Source: Planctomycetaceae bacterium (lineage in GTDB: Bacteria; Planctomycetota; Phycisphaerae; Phycisphaerales; UBA1924). Taken from it: 39,761 nucleotides of DNA. The notes under the pieces are model-generated. The model worked only from the letters and a program-made list of their open reading frames with translations, was not told the DNA's origin and made no database searches. The stretch is from the NCBI GenBank assembly GCA_027487735.1, contig JAIYDA010000127.1, positions 1-39,761 on the forward strand. Reading direction: 5' to 3'. A program made the position numbers and the translations under genes. Below are positions 1 through 7,726 of this stretch, piece by piece; within the stretch, counting starts at the first letter, position 1; every line of letters starts with the position of its first letter.

Positions 1-36
1 GTCAGCACGTCTGCACTTGTTTCTCGGAGCCCCACC

Positions 37-1788
37 ATGACCCGCAACGCACTGAAAGGCCTCATCCTCGCTCTCACCCTGACTGCCGGCGCAGCCCCCG
101 CCCTCGCCCAAGGCACCGCATTCACCTATCAAGGCGAGCTGCAAAGCAGCGGCTCACCCGTGAACACGCCTGCGGATTTTGAGTTCAGGCTCTTCAGTAC
201 CGCCACCGGCGGCTCGCAACTGGGCTCCAGCGTCGTTCGCACCGCAGTCAGCGTGACCAGCGGTCTCTTCACCACGCCCGTCGATTTCGGCGTGAACCCC
301 TACACCTCGAACCAAGCCCTCTTCCTCGAGATCGCCGTCCGCAACCCCGCAGGCAGCGGCTCGTTCGTCACGCTGGGCTCCCGCCAGCCCCTCACGCCCG
401 CGCCGTTCAGCCTTTCGACGAGAGGGCTCAACGTCGATGCCGCGGGGAACATCACGCTGCCCCGCGATGCCAATCGCACCTTGAGCGTGGGGCAAGAGCC
501 CGTTGGCGTTCCGGGCGGTTCGAATGGCAGGAGCCTCACCATTGCGTCTGGCAGTGCTGCCACAGGTGTCTCGAGCGCATCGCTTGGTGGCAACCTCATC
601 CTGCAAGCCGGATCCGGCTTTAACAGCACCCAGCCCAACGTCCCCGGCGGCGACACGATCATCCGTTCGGGTGCGAACGCCGCTTCGGCGAATGACGGTC
701 GCAACGGCGGCGCGATCATTCTGCAGAGTGGTGCGCAGAACAACACCTTCGTTGAGCGGATGCGCATCACGCCGGCGGGTAACGTCGGCATCGGGAGTGC
801 TGCGCCGCTCGCGAAGTTCGAGGTCGCCGACGGCACTGGCTCGGATACGACTCGGTGGGGCACCCTCCAGATCAATCGCCCCGACAACATCACGGGCTCA
901 CACATCGCCTTCCTGCGGACTGGGCTCAACGTCATGGGCTTGGGGTATGGCGCTGCTGGCAGCAACGTGTTCGGATTCGGCACTGGAAACACGGGCACGG
1001 GCTTTGTCGCCAATCGCCTCTCCATCAACAACGACACGGGGAACGTGGGCATCGGCAGCACTTCACCGAGCCGCAGATTGACCGTTGTTGGCGGCTTGCA
1101 GATCGACGAGGCGAGCGCGAACAACGGGGCCAGTGCACCAGGCGGTTTTTTGAACAGCAACACGCTGCTCTTTGGCAGCTCGAGCTCGGGCGAGGGCATC
1201 GGCTCGACACGCGTTGCTGGTGGAGCCAACCAGAATGGGCTGGACTTCTTCACGGGCTACGCACGTCGTGTCTCCATCGCGGGCAACGGCAACGTGGGCA
1301 TCGGCACCGCCGCACCTCAGTTCATGCTCGACGTGAACGGCGAAGCCGCGGTGAAGTGTCTCACCATCAAGGGCGGCTGCGACCTCGTCGAGGGCTTTGA
1401 CTCCAAGGCCAAGGACATTGAGCCGGGCATGCTCATGGTCATCGACACCGACCGCCCAGGCATGCTGCTGCCCAGCACCGATGCCTACGACACCAAGGTT
1501 GCCGGCATCGTCTCTGGCGCGGGCGGCATCAACCCTGGTCTCAAGCTCAGCCAGGAAGGCGTGCTCGACGGCGAGCACCTCATCACCATGACCGGGCGCG
1601 TCTACGTCAAGGCCACGAGCATCAACGGCGCAATCAAGCCGGGCGATCGCCTGACCACAAGCACCATCCCAGGTCACGCCATGAAGGCAACCGACGCGGT
1701 GCTCGCTGATGGCGCAGTTGTCGGCAAGGCCATGACGGGCCTCGACAAAGACACGGGTCTGGTGCTCGTGCTCGTGAATCTGCAGTAA
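37..1788 (+). CDS. Secreted GIGT-repeat (tail-fibre-like) protein
   Basis: 583 aa with a clear Sec signal peptide (basic MTRNALK, hydrophobic core, ALAQ cleavage near residue 25). The N-terminal domain (GTAFTYQGEL onward, to about residue 130) resembles the beta-rich module common in secreted Planctomycetes proteins. It is followed by repeated NVGIGS/NVGIGT motifs (near residues 250, 335 and 420), as in phage tail-fibre and adhesin-like shafts. The C-terminal 150 residues (from about AAVKCLTIKGGCDL) resemble the C-terminal assembly domains that follow such repeats, but no S74 catalytic motif is recognised. GGAG lies 7 nt before the ATG. The next gene starts 34 nt downstream with no terminator between them, so the two are probably co-transcribed. 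A surface or extracellular structural role is inferred. Confidence 0.75.
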   Translation: MTRNALKGLILALTLTAGAAPALAQGTAFTYQGELQSSGSPVNTPADFEFRLFSTATGGSQLGSSVVRTAVSVTSGLFTTPVDFGVNPYTSNQALFLEIAVRNPAGSGSFVTLGSRQPLTPAPFSLSTRGLNVDAAGNITLPRDANRTLSVGQEPVGVPGGSNGRSLTIASGSAATGVSSASLGGNLILQAGSGFNSTQPNVPGGDTIIRSGANAASANDGRNGGAIILQSGAQNNTFVERMRITPAGNVGIGSAAPLAKFEVADGTGSDTTRWGTLQINRPDNITGSHIAFLRTGLNVMGLGYGAAGSNVFGFGTGNTGTGFVANRLSINNDTGNVGIGSTSPSRRLTVVGGLQIDEASANNGASAPGGFLNSNTLLFGSSSSGEGIGSTRVAGGANQNGLDFFTGYARRVSIAGNGNVGIGTAAPQFMLDVNGEAAVKCLTIKGGCDLVEGFDSKAKDIEPGMLMVIDTDRPGMLLPSTDAYDTKVAGIVSGAGGINPGLKLSQEGVLDGEHLITMTGRVYVKATSINGAIKPGDRLTTSTIPGHAMKATDAVLADGAVVGKAMTGLDKDTGLVLVLVNLQ

Positions 1789-1822
1789 GCGTCCACCTCA
1801 CGCCCCCCCAAGGAGAATCACC

Positions 1823-3343
1823 ATGAACACTCGACTCGCTTCTGCGTGTGCGCTTGCAGGCCTCGTCCTCACACCCCCCGCATTCTCGCAGCAGCAACCA
1901 GCGCAGGCTCCGCGCATGCAAGCCGCGCCAGCCATGCAGGTGCTCACGCCCGATGACCTCGGGCCCAGACGCCTCAACGACCCGCAGCAGCTGCTTGGCG
2001 AACTTCGCGCCCACACCATCCAACAGCTCAACGTGCCGATGGAAGAGGCCCCAGAGCAGTTCTCCGTTGTTGTCAGCATCAACGACAGGCCGCAGACGCT
2101 GCACTTTGTCCGATACAGCGTGCGCGAACCCGGCATGAAGCACTACATCGAGCTTGGTCACGGTCAGGTCGTCGAGTTTGATCCTGGTCCGGACCGAACC
2201 TATGTCGGCACCGTTGCTGGAAGCCCGCAGAGCATTGTCACGGCAACCGTCATGCCCGGCGGGCGACTCACCGCACGCATCAAGCTCAATGACGAAGAGC
2301 TCTGGCATGTCGAAGAAGTGACTGCCTTGGGCAACGGCAAGCATGTCGTGTACAACAACTCCGACGGCCCGCGCCTGCCCCCCAACTGGTGCGGCGTGCA
2401 GCATGCCCCGCAGCAGGGCCATCAACAGGGCCAGCAGCCGCAGCAGAACCAGGGTGGCTTCTCTACTCGAAGCGTCTCAGTTTTCAAAACCCTCATCGAC
2501 ATCGAGGCGGACTTTGAGTGGTTCGATACGTGGGGCAGCGACTGGTTTACGGAGATTTCAGGCATCATCAACGATGCCAATGCCATTTTCCTCATCGATA
2601 CTGCCATCTGCCTGAGGATCAGTGAATCCCGTGTGTGGATGACAAATGTGGACCCGTACCCCAACTCCGACGCAAACTCGATCCTTTCGACTTTTCGAGA
2701 CAACTACTACTACCAACCTCCTCGAGCGAATGGGTTTCGCACTGCTGCACACCTCTTCTCAAGTAAAGATTTCGACGGCACGACTGCGGGCCTCGCGTAC
2801 GTCGGCGGCATCCGGCAGTGTGGCGTTGGAGGATTGCAAGACGGACCTGATGCGAATAGCGACAATGTTCCCGATGACATCCTTCCCGACGGTTTCTTCA
2901 ACCGCTATGGCTCCTTTGGCATCACGCAAGACCTCAACGGCCGCTCTCGCCGCACTCACATCTTCGCCCACGAGCTCGGTCATAACTGGAACGCTGCGCA
3001 CTGCGATGGCACGCCAACCTGCGACATCATGCGAGCTATTGTTCCACTCACCGGCAGTACCACCTTTGGCTCGTTCAGCAGCGGCGTGATGATCGCGCGC
3101 CGAAATGAAGTCCAGGCATGCGCCCGCGAGTGCGACTTCTCGGGGTTCCAGTCCCTTTGCACAGGCTACTGCCAGTTTTCGAGCTTTGAGTCAGCCATCA
3201 CCTTCATCCTTCCGTTCAGCACGCTCAACCTGTATGCACAGGGTCGCCCGGGCGTCGGCAACCTGCCTTGGGACGCAGCGAACGTTCGTGTCGTGCTGCC
3301 CATGCGCATTGTCGCACCGAACGAACCAGTCCGGCTGCGATAA
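1823..3343 (+). CDS. Secreted M12-like zinc metalloprotease
   Basis: 506 aa with an N-terminal signal peptide (cleavage near residue 22, AFSQ). Residues about 45-180 look like a propeptide. Residues 187-210 form a Gln/His-rich linker, and the rest is a reprolysin-like catalytic domain. The zinc motif HELGHNWNAAH is visible with His383, Glu384, His387 and His393. It follows the metzincin pattern HEXXHXXGXXH except that Asn replaces the usual Gly at position 8. Cysteines flanking the site (CDGTPTC, CARECDF, CTGYC) suggest disulfides. A strong AAGGAG precedes the ATG. It sits just downstream of the GIGT-repeat protein and is followed by an intrinsic terminator. The fold and zinc chemistry are well supported; the substrate is unknown. 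Confidence 0.85.
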   Translation: MNTRLASACALAGLVLTPPAFSQQQPAQAPRMQAAPAMQVLTPDDLGPRRLNDPQQLLGELRAHTIQQLNVPMEEAPEQFSVVVSINDRPQTLHFVRYSVREPGMKHYIELGHGQVVEFDPGPDRTYVGTVAGSPQSIVTATVMPGGRLTARIKLNDEELWHVEEVTALGNGKHVVYNNSDGPRLPPNWCGVQHAPQQGHQQGQQPQQNQGGFSTRSVSVFKTLIDIEADFEWFDTWGSDWFTEISGIINDANAIFLIDTAICLRISESRVWMTNVDPYPNSDANSILSTFRDNYYYQPPRANGFRTAAHLFSSKDFDGTTAGLAYVGGIRQCGVGGLQDGPDANSDNVPDDILPDGFFNRYGSFGITQDLNGRSRRTHIFAHELGHNWNAAHCDGTPTCDIMRAIVPLTGSTTFGSFSSGVMIARRNEVQACARECDFSGFQSLCTGYCQFSSFESAITFILPFSTLNLYAQGRPGVGNLPWDAANVRVVLPMRIVAPNEPVRLR

Positions 3344-3388
3344 TCGTCTGCTCCACACACCTACACACGTGCACCGCTACAACGCACG

Positions 3389-3420
3389 CAACGCACAGTC
3401 CCGCGCCTGTGCGTTGTTTG
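3389..3420 (+). terminator. Intrinsic terminator after the metalloprotease
   Basis: A perfect 10-bp inverted repeat (CAACGCACAG at 3389-3398 and CTGTGCGTTG at 3407-3416, 8-nt loop) is followed by TTTGCTTTG. It lies 45 nt after the metalloprotease stop codon. Confidence 0.75.
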
Positions 3421-3529
3421 CTTTGCTCTGGCTCCTCTCAATCGACTTCAAGTCCTCCCTGCTCCAAGCGGCATCCAACACTCGGGCCATCACCGTCTTG
3501 TCGCGCAGCAGCTCGCGCGTGCGCGGCTG

Positions 3530-3823
3530 TGCATGGCGATCACCCCGAACTTCACCTCGGGCGAGCGAGGCCTGCAGCCCGATGCACGCGCGACGACCTC
3601 GCAGAGCCAGTTCCACTCCGGGACGACGTTGATCCGCAGGACTTCCTTGTACGCGGGTGATGGGTCGAGCTCTTCTCGAGAGAGCACGCGGATCGGCCAT
3701 GAAGAAGCGACGGCACTGGCATCGATGATCGTCCAGCGGATCGCCGGTCGCAGCCCAACCTCCGGATGCGCTTCGAGGGCCTGAGTCGCGAGCGGAGCCG
3801 CGTCCGGCGTACCTGACTTCGCT
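3530..3823 (-). pseudogene. Internal fragment of a TetR-family regulator gene
   Basis: Read on the minus strand, about 97 codons stay in frame and match the middle of the TetR protein encoded at 29526-30257, from APLATQALEA through REELDPSPAYKEVLRI to SPEVKFGV, with only about ten residue differences. The nucleotide match is also very high and stops abruptly on both sides. The helix-turn-helix part (N-terminus) and the last 60 or so residues are absent, so this cannot be a working regulator. It is a relic of a duplicated regulator locus or of recombination between exporter clusters. The stretch between it and the terminator at 3420 shows nothing recognisable. Confidence 0.85.
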
Positions 3824-3849
3824 AAACCTACCGAGCCGATGAAGCGAGA

Positions 3850-4163
3850 GCCTTGCGGCGGTCGATTGATTCCGTCAACGAGTTCACGCCTATTCCTCCA
3901 AGCCCGAGTTCGTCGAAGATGGCCGAGCTTTGCCCGGCATGCAAGTCGGCCTCGTCGCCCAGGAAGTCGAAGCCGTCTTCCCCGACTGGGTCTCGACCGG
4001 TCCCGACGGCATGAAGCAAGTCACCGAGCGCTCGACCACTGCCCTCATGGTCGAGGCCCTGCGCGACCTCCGCACCGAGAAGGACGCCGAGATCGACGCC
4101 CTCAAGGCTCGCCTTGAGAAGCTCGAAGCCCTGCTCGCGGCCCAGGCCTCGCAGCAGAAGTAA
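3850..4163 (+). pseudogene. 3' fragment of a peptidase S74 (endosialidase chaperone) gene
   Basis: Codons from 3891 to the stop at 4163 read YSSKPEFVEDG, then PGMQVGLVAQEVEAVFPDWV, then an ALMVEALRDL segment and a heptad-like coiled-coil tail (KDAEIDALKARLEKLEALL). This is the typical C-terminal half of an S74 intramolecular chaperone domain. Upstream, ALRRSIDSVNEFT (from 3850) appears to continue the domain in another frame, implying a one-base deletion near 3889. Everything 5' of this, including the shaft and the catalytic Ser, is missing. It abuts the TetR fragment. Such domains cap proteins like the one at 37-1788, so it may be the remnant of a paralogue. Confidence 0.75.
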
Positions 4164-4531
4164 CGCTCGCACAAGCGTGCATGCACGACAACTTGCGCGG
4201 GTGCACATCGCTGCCCTAGGAGAGCGCACGCTCCTCCTGGGGCAGCGGTCCGCGCACACGTTGCCGAACGCGGCGAGGAAGCGAGGCGGGGGTTCGCCGC
4301 GATGATGACGATGCAGCAGGTTGATGTGGCGAAGCTTGCGGAAGCGGTGGGGTGGGTGTGGCGCAGGCGGGCGTTGCAACAACGGGGTGGCAGTACACCA
4401 AGAGAACTTTTCTTGGAGGGCGCTAGAGTGTGGCCAAACGAAGTACGGTGTCTGCTCGGTGAATGAGAGTGCGTCGATCTCGCGTGCGGCCAAGAGGGGT
4501 TGAAGGGAACCGATGCCTGTACGATGGGCGA
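4164..4531. other. Gene-free stretch with a hairpin and repeat copy 1
   Basis: This stretch contains a long imperfect hairpin (4211-4245, arms CTGCCCTAGGAG... and ...CTCCTCCTGGGGCAG) without a T tract, probably the terminator of the S74 relic. It also contains copy 1 of the dispersed repeat at 4383-4434. No credible coding sequence is seen. Confidence 0.6.
4383..4434 (+). repeat. Dispersed repeat, copy 1 (core only)
   Basis: GGGGTGGCAGTACACCAAGA, then GAACTTTTCTTGGAGGGCG, then CTAGAGTGTGG. It matches the family core with a few substitutions (GCGCTAGAG for GCGTTAGGG). Unlike most copies it has no hairpin directly upstream. Confidence 0.8.
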
Positions 4532-5536
4532 ATGAAACGCTGCGTTCCGGTGCTCCATGAATCAGCCGAAGTCACCCAAGCCTGGATTGAGGCTTCACTC
4601 GGACGTCCTGTGCGCTCGTTCACGAGGTCGACTCCGCCGGACAGCAACTGGGGCTCGCATGTCCGGCTCGAGGTCTTGCTTGTCGGACAGGGAGCCCCGC
4701 TGCGGCTGCACTTGAAGATCGGGTCGGTGCCGAACTTTGGCCGCGCCGAGGTGGACTACTACACGCGTGCGTTTGTCAGCCTGACCGACGCACCATTGGT
4801 GCGATGCCACCATGCGGATGCAGATGAAACGCACTACAACATTGTGCTCGACGACCATTCTCAAACGCATCGCGACCAGAAAGTCGTCGAGCCGACTCTG
4901 GAGTATGGCCGAGCACTTGCCGAAGCAGCCGCGAAGCTCCACGCGCATCGCTGGCCGCAATCTCCCCCCGGACGCTCTGAAGCAGAGCGCATGGTCTCCA
5001 ACGCTCGTGCCGGGCAAGCTGCGCTCCTTGACGCGATGAAGGCGGGCTTCACGCCCGCAGAGCGGGAGACCGCATCTCGACTCATCGAACAGAATCCGCT
5101 CGCGCGCAACGCTCGGCTTGCGGACCCCGAAGGCTTCACATGGATCCACGGCGACTTGAATCCAACCAACATCCTCGCACCGATCGAGGGCGACGGACCA
5201 ATCTACCTCATCGATCATCAACCCTTTGCAAGTTCAGGGTCGCCGCCATGGCTCGGCATGCGCGATCTGGCGTACGCCATAGTCGTCTGGTGGCCCACTG
5301 AGCTCCGCCGCCGGTGGGAGCGAGTTCTCGTCGAGCACTGGCATTCGGCGCTCGTCTCGCGCGGCGTAGAAGGTTACTCGTTGGAAAAGGCGTGGCAGGA
5401 CTGGCAGTTCTGTGGAGTCCAAGAGATCAACGTGCCTGCCGACTGGTGCTCCAACCCCGAAGACGCATCCAACATGCGAGGGTTGTGGGAGGCTCAACTG
5501 CGCCGAGTTCTCGCGTTCGCCGAGGATCATGCTTGA
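4532..5536 (+). CDS. APH/choline-kinase-like phosphotransferase
   Basis: 334 aa from the ATG at 4532 (MKRCVPVLHES); an upstream in-frame extension to 4463 is Arg-rich and unlike the family. The kinase-like fold of aminoglycoside phosphotransferases and CHK-type kinases is indicated by Brenner's motif HGDLNPTNIL (catalytic Asp plus Asn) and, about 22 residues on, LIDHQPF, where Asp is the metal ligand of the DFG-equivalent. The N-lobe LHLKIG lysine is a candidate ATP contact. The length is typical. The substrate (antibiotic, sugar, choline-like or other small alcohol) cannot be told from sequence. It stands alone between repeat copies 1 and 2, and the start has no strong ribosome-binding site. 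Confidence 0.8.
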   Translation: MKRCVPVLHESAEVTQAWIEASLGRPVRSFTRSTPPDSNWGSHVRLEVLLVGQGAPLRLHLKIGSVPNFGRAEVDYYTRAFVSLTDAPLVRCHHADADETHYNIVLDDHSQTHRDQKVVEPTLEYGRALAEAAAKLHAHRWPQSPPGRSEAERMVSNARAGQAALLDAMKAGFTPAERETASRLIEQNPLARNARLADPEGFTWIHGDLNPTNILAPIEGDGPIYLIDHQPFASSGSPPWLGMRDLAYAIVVWWPTELRRRWERVLVEHWHSALVSRGVEGYSLEKAWQDWQFCGVQEINVPADWCSNPEDASNMRGLWEAQLRRVLAFAEDHA

Positions 5537-5554
5537 GAAGCAGACACCAACGCA

Positions 5555-5582
5555 AACGCCCACGAGAGACCTTGTGGGCGTT
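5555..5582. terminator. Hairpin of repeat copy 2 (bidirectional terminator)
   Basis: AACGCCCAC (5555-5563) pairs perfectly with GTGGGCGTT (5574-5582). It lies between the convergent phosphotransferase and thioredoxin genes, so it could stop transcription from both sides. Confidence 0.65.
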
Positions 5583-5592
5583 CGTACTTCAA

Positions 5593-5648
5593 TCGTGGTG
5601 GCAGAACACCAATAGAACTTTTCTTGGAAGGCGTTAGGGTCTGGGAGC
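5593..5648 (+). repeat. Dispersed repeat, copy 2
   Basis: TCGTGGTGGCAGAACACCAA, then TAGAACTTTTCTTGGAAGG, then CGTTAGGGTCTGGGAGC, starting 10 nt after its hairpin. Hairpin class: CGCCCAC. Confidence 0.9.
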
Positions 5649-5818
5649 CCGTGATACGTCATTTGTTGTGCGACAAGGTGGTTTCGGAGGAAGCGGGGGT
5701 TGCCCTGGCCGATTGGTCTGGGACGGCACTGGCAGCTGCGAACCACTGATGCTCGAAGCGCTCTTGGCTGCCCGGATCGCATGAGCACTCGTCAATCCGG
5801 GCCATGTCAGGCACTTTG

Positions 5819-6316
5819 TCAAGGTGCTGGATTCACCTTGCCAAGCATTTCGAGGAACTCACCCTTGCTCATTCCCCCTGCTTTCTGTTGAAGGACATTC
5901 CCTTGCGGGTCAGTGATGATCGTGTTCGGCGTAGCGCCGACACCGTACCGGGTTACTTCTTCGGCCGCGCCAGGAGCATCCACGTCAATCATGACCGGGA
6001 TGTAAGCCGCATTGACCGAAGCCGTCACCTGCTCATCCGCCCAGACGTTACGTTTCATGATCCGACACGGAACGCACCACTTGCCGGTGAAGAAGATGAT
6101 GATGGGCTTGCCGGATTGGACAGATTGTTGCTGAGCCGAAGCGTAGTTTTTCGCCCAAGCTACGCTGTTGGGCGGGACATAGAAGCTGTGCCAGGCGTAG
6201 GCGAGTGATACGACGAGAAAGGTGAGCCAGAACCAGCGCCACCAGTTGACCTTGCCTTGATTGGGTCGTGATGCGGGCTCGGCGGACGGTGATGATTGGG
6301 TTTGCAAGTCGCTCAC
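5819..6316 (-). CDS. Membrane-anchored thioredoxin-like protein
   Basis: 165 aa. A short polar N-terminus is followed by one transmembrane segment (WRWFWLTFLVVSLAYAWHSFYV, residues about 26-46) and a thioredoxin-fold domain. FFTGKWCVPCRIMKRNV carries the redox CXXC (CVPC), and GVGATPNTIITDPQG carries the cis-Pro loop. This is the layout of a periplasm-facing thiol oxidoreductase that keeps client cysteines reduced or supports cytochrome or envelope protein maturation. No cytochrome-maturation genes are adjacent, so the client is unknown. The gene converges with the phosphotransferase, with repeat copy 2 between them. Confidence 0.85.
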   Translation of the reverse strand: MSDLQTQSSPSAEPASRPNQGKVNWWRWFWLTFLVVSLAYAWHSFYVPPNSVAWAKNYASAQQQSVQSGKPIIIFFTGKWCVPCRIMKRNVWADEQVTASVNAAYIPVMIDVDAPGAAEEVTRYGVGATPNTIITDPQGNVLQQKAGGMSKGEFLEMLGKVNPAP

Positions 6317-6828
6317 GGAGTCACTTCACACCTTTCTGAGGCTGTCGTGAAGAATTCACGTGCCCCGAGACTCTTCAACGAACAAAGAGACCTCAAGTCC
6401 CGGTGCAGAGCGCGGTTTGCCGCGCGACTACCGCCGGCAAGTCATTTCTCCCAATGACCATCCGCCCGGTCGAGGCCGCGGACCAAACTTGAGCGGTTTG
6501 GGCGCCTGACCGGACCGTTGAGCCAGTATGCATCGGCCGCTCGGCCAGCTGCGGCAATGAGAAGACAGGACTGTGACCGTGATTCTTCGAGCGGCATGAA
6601 TGACTCCCTCCGCTCCCGTATTCTACGGAAAGCGATAGCCACCCTTTCTGGTGAACCCACGTTCACCTGCCGTGATGCAACGCCTGCTTGGGGTGGCAGG
6701 ATATGTTCGAACGCCCCCAAAACTTTGACCAGCTTGGACTTGGAGTTCCCGACGCCGACGATCAAGAGATGTCTGTGATCGCTGTTGAACCATATTTCAG
6801 ATGTCGTGAGTGCTTGCCTAAGGACGAG

Positions 6829-6860
6829 AAAGCCCTTCGATGTGCTCATCGAAGGGCTTT
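6829..6860. terminator. Perfect 14-bp hairpin of repeat copy 3
   Basis: AAAGCCCTTCGATG (6829-6842), loop TGCT, CATCGAAGGGCTTT (6847-6860). The perfect stem flanked by A and T runs would act as an intrinsic terminator in either direction. Confidence 0.7.
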
Positions 6861-6873
6861 ACTCTCAAACAAG

Positions 6874-6910
6874 TCGGGGTGACAGTACACCAATAGAACT
6901 TTTTGTAGGG
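6874..6910 (+). repeat. Dispersed repeat, copy 3 (3' part diverged)
   Basis: TCGGGGTGACAGTACACCAA then TAGAACTTTTTGTAGGG. The family sequence is lost after this point: the GCGTTAGGG segment is replaced by unrelated sequence. Confidence 0.85.
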
Positions 6911-7189
6911 GGAATCCGCCTCTGGGGCCCAGAAACGCGGTTTTTGCTGGGCGTAACGCCGTGAGCGAGGCGAGGGAACGCAGCTGTTCCACAACTCCAG
7001 GATCCAGTGACTTGGCCTGAGTTCAATCAGATCGCATCGCTGCTGACCCAGGGGTGCATTGCTTTGGTGTCTTTCCGAACCACATCCCCGCCTAGGTGGC
7101 GGACCCTGTTAAAATACTAACACGCCGCTCGGGAACTGATCTCGGGAAGAAAGTAGGCACAAAGGTCGCCCAAATTCTCTCTCGACCCC

Positions 7190-7218
7190 TTGACATCCAG
7201 CCGATCGTTGTATATACT
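7190..7218 (+). promoter_or_regulatory. Consensus sigma-70-type promoter of the marR-exporter operon
   Basis: TTGACA (7190-7195), a 17-nt spacer, TATACT (7213-7218). The predicted transcription start (about 7225) coincides with the ATG at 7226, so the mRNA would be leaderless. This rules out translation from 7190, which lies in the -35 box. Confidence 0.8.
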
Positions 7219-7225
7219 ACTATCA

Positions 7226-7681
7226 ATGACCAAGGAACTCCCTAAGCCCGAGCAAGTCTTTCGGCACATCCCGTGCCTATGCGGCGTGCTGATGGTCGCG
7301 ACGCGAACGGTGACACGCCTCTACAACGAGGAGCTCCGCTCGGTCGGCTTGGAAACCACCCAACATTCGATGATGTACCTCATCAAGAGCATCGGCCCGA
7401 TGTCCCTTGGTGATCTGGGCGACCGGCTCGCCGTCGACAAGACCACAATCAGCCGAAACGCCAAGATTCTGGTCCGCAACGGCTGGTTGTCACTCGAGCG
7501 CGGCGATGACGGACGGGAGCGGATCGCGGCACTGACGGCCTCCGGCATCAAGAAGCTCGCCCAAGCGATGCCCCACTGGGATCGTGCCCAGGAGCGCATG
7601 CGAAAGGCGCTCCCGTCCGGCGGCTTCGAATCGATTCGAGAGCAACTGCCCGATCTCGCCGTCGCGGCGCTCACCGCGTAA
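7226..7681 (+). CDS. MarR-family transcriptional regulator
   Basis: 151 aa, typical MarR length. A winged helix-turn-helix runs over residues about 45-115: the MSLGDLGDRLAVDKTTISRN segment gives the recognition helix, and NGWLSLERGDDGRERIAALT gives the wing with the conserved D-x-R. Two cysteines near the N-terminus (IPCLCG) could sense thiol-reactive ligands; that is inference. The ATG at 7226 fits the promoter, which leaves no leader or ribosome-binding site. It is first in an operon with an ABC export system, so it probably represses its own operon in response to an exported or toxic compound. Confidence 0.88.
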   Translation: MTKELPKPEQVFRHIPCLCGVLMVATRTVTRLYNEELRSVGLETTQHSMMYLIKSIGPMSLGDLGDRLAVDKTTISRNAKILVRNGWLSLERGDDGRERIAALTASGIKKLAQAMPHWDRAQERMRKALPSGGFESIREQLPDLAVAALTA

Positions 7682-7726
7682 CTTTTTTCGGATAAATGGT
7701 TGTACATGCAACCGCAGGAGCCTGCC

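Larger units (their letters stand above)
6317..7189. other. Long intergenic region containing repeat copy 3
   Basis: About 870 nt without a credible gene. A 135-residue minus-strand reading frame here (6442-6849) starts inside the repeat hairpin and resembles nothing known, so it was not called. The recognisable content is the hairpin at 6829-6860 and the repeat core at 6874-6910. Confidence 0.6.

Noticed and set aside
6442-6849. 135-residue minus-strand protein in the long intergenic region
   Set aside because: Its start lies in the repeat hairpin, it has no ribosome-binding site and no recognisable family.
7208-7226. MarR operator TTG...CAA overlapping the promoter
   Set aside because: Only about five of nine positions are symmetric, too weak to call, although a MarR site here would make sense.
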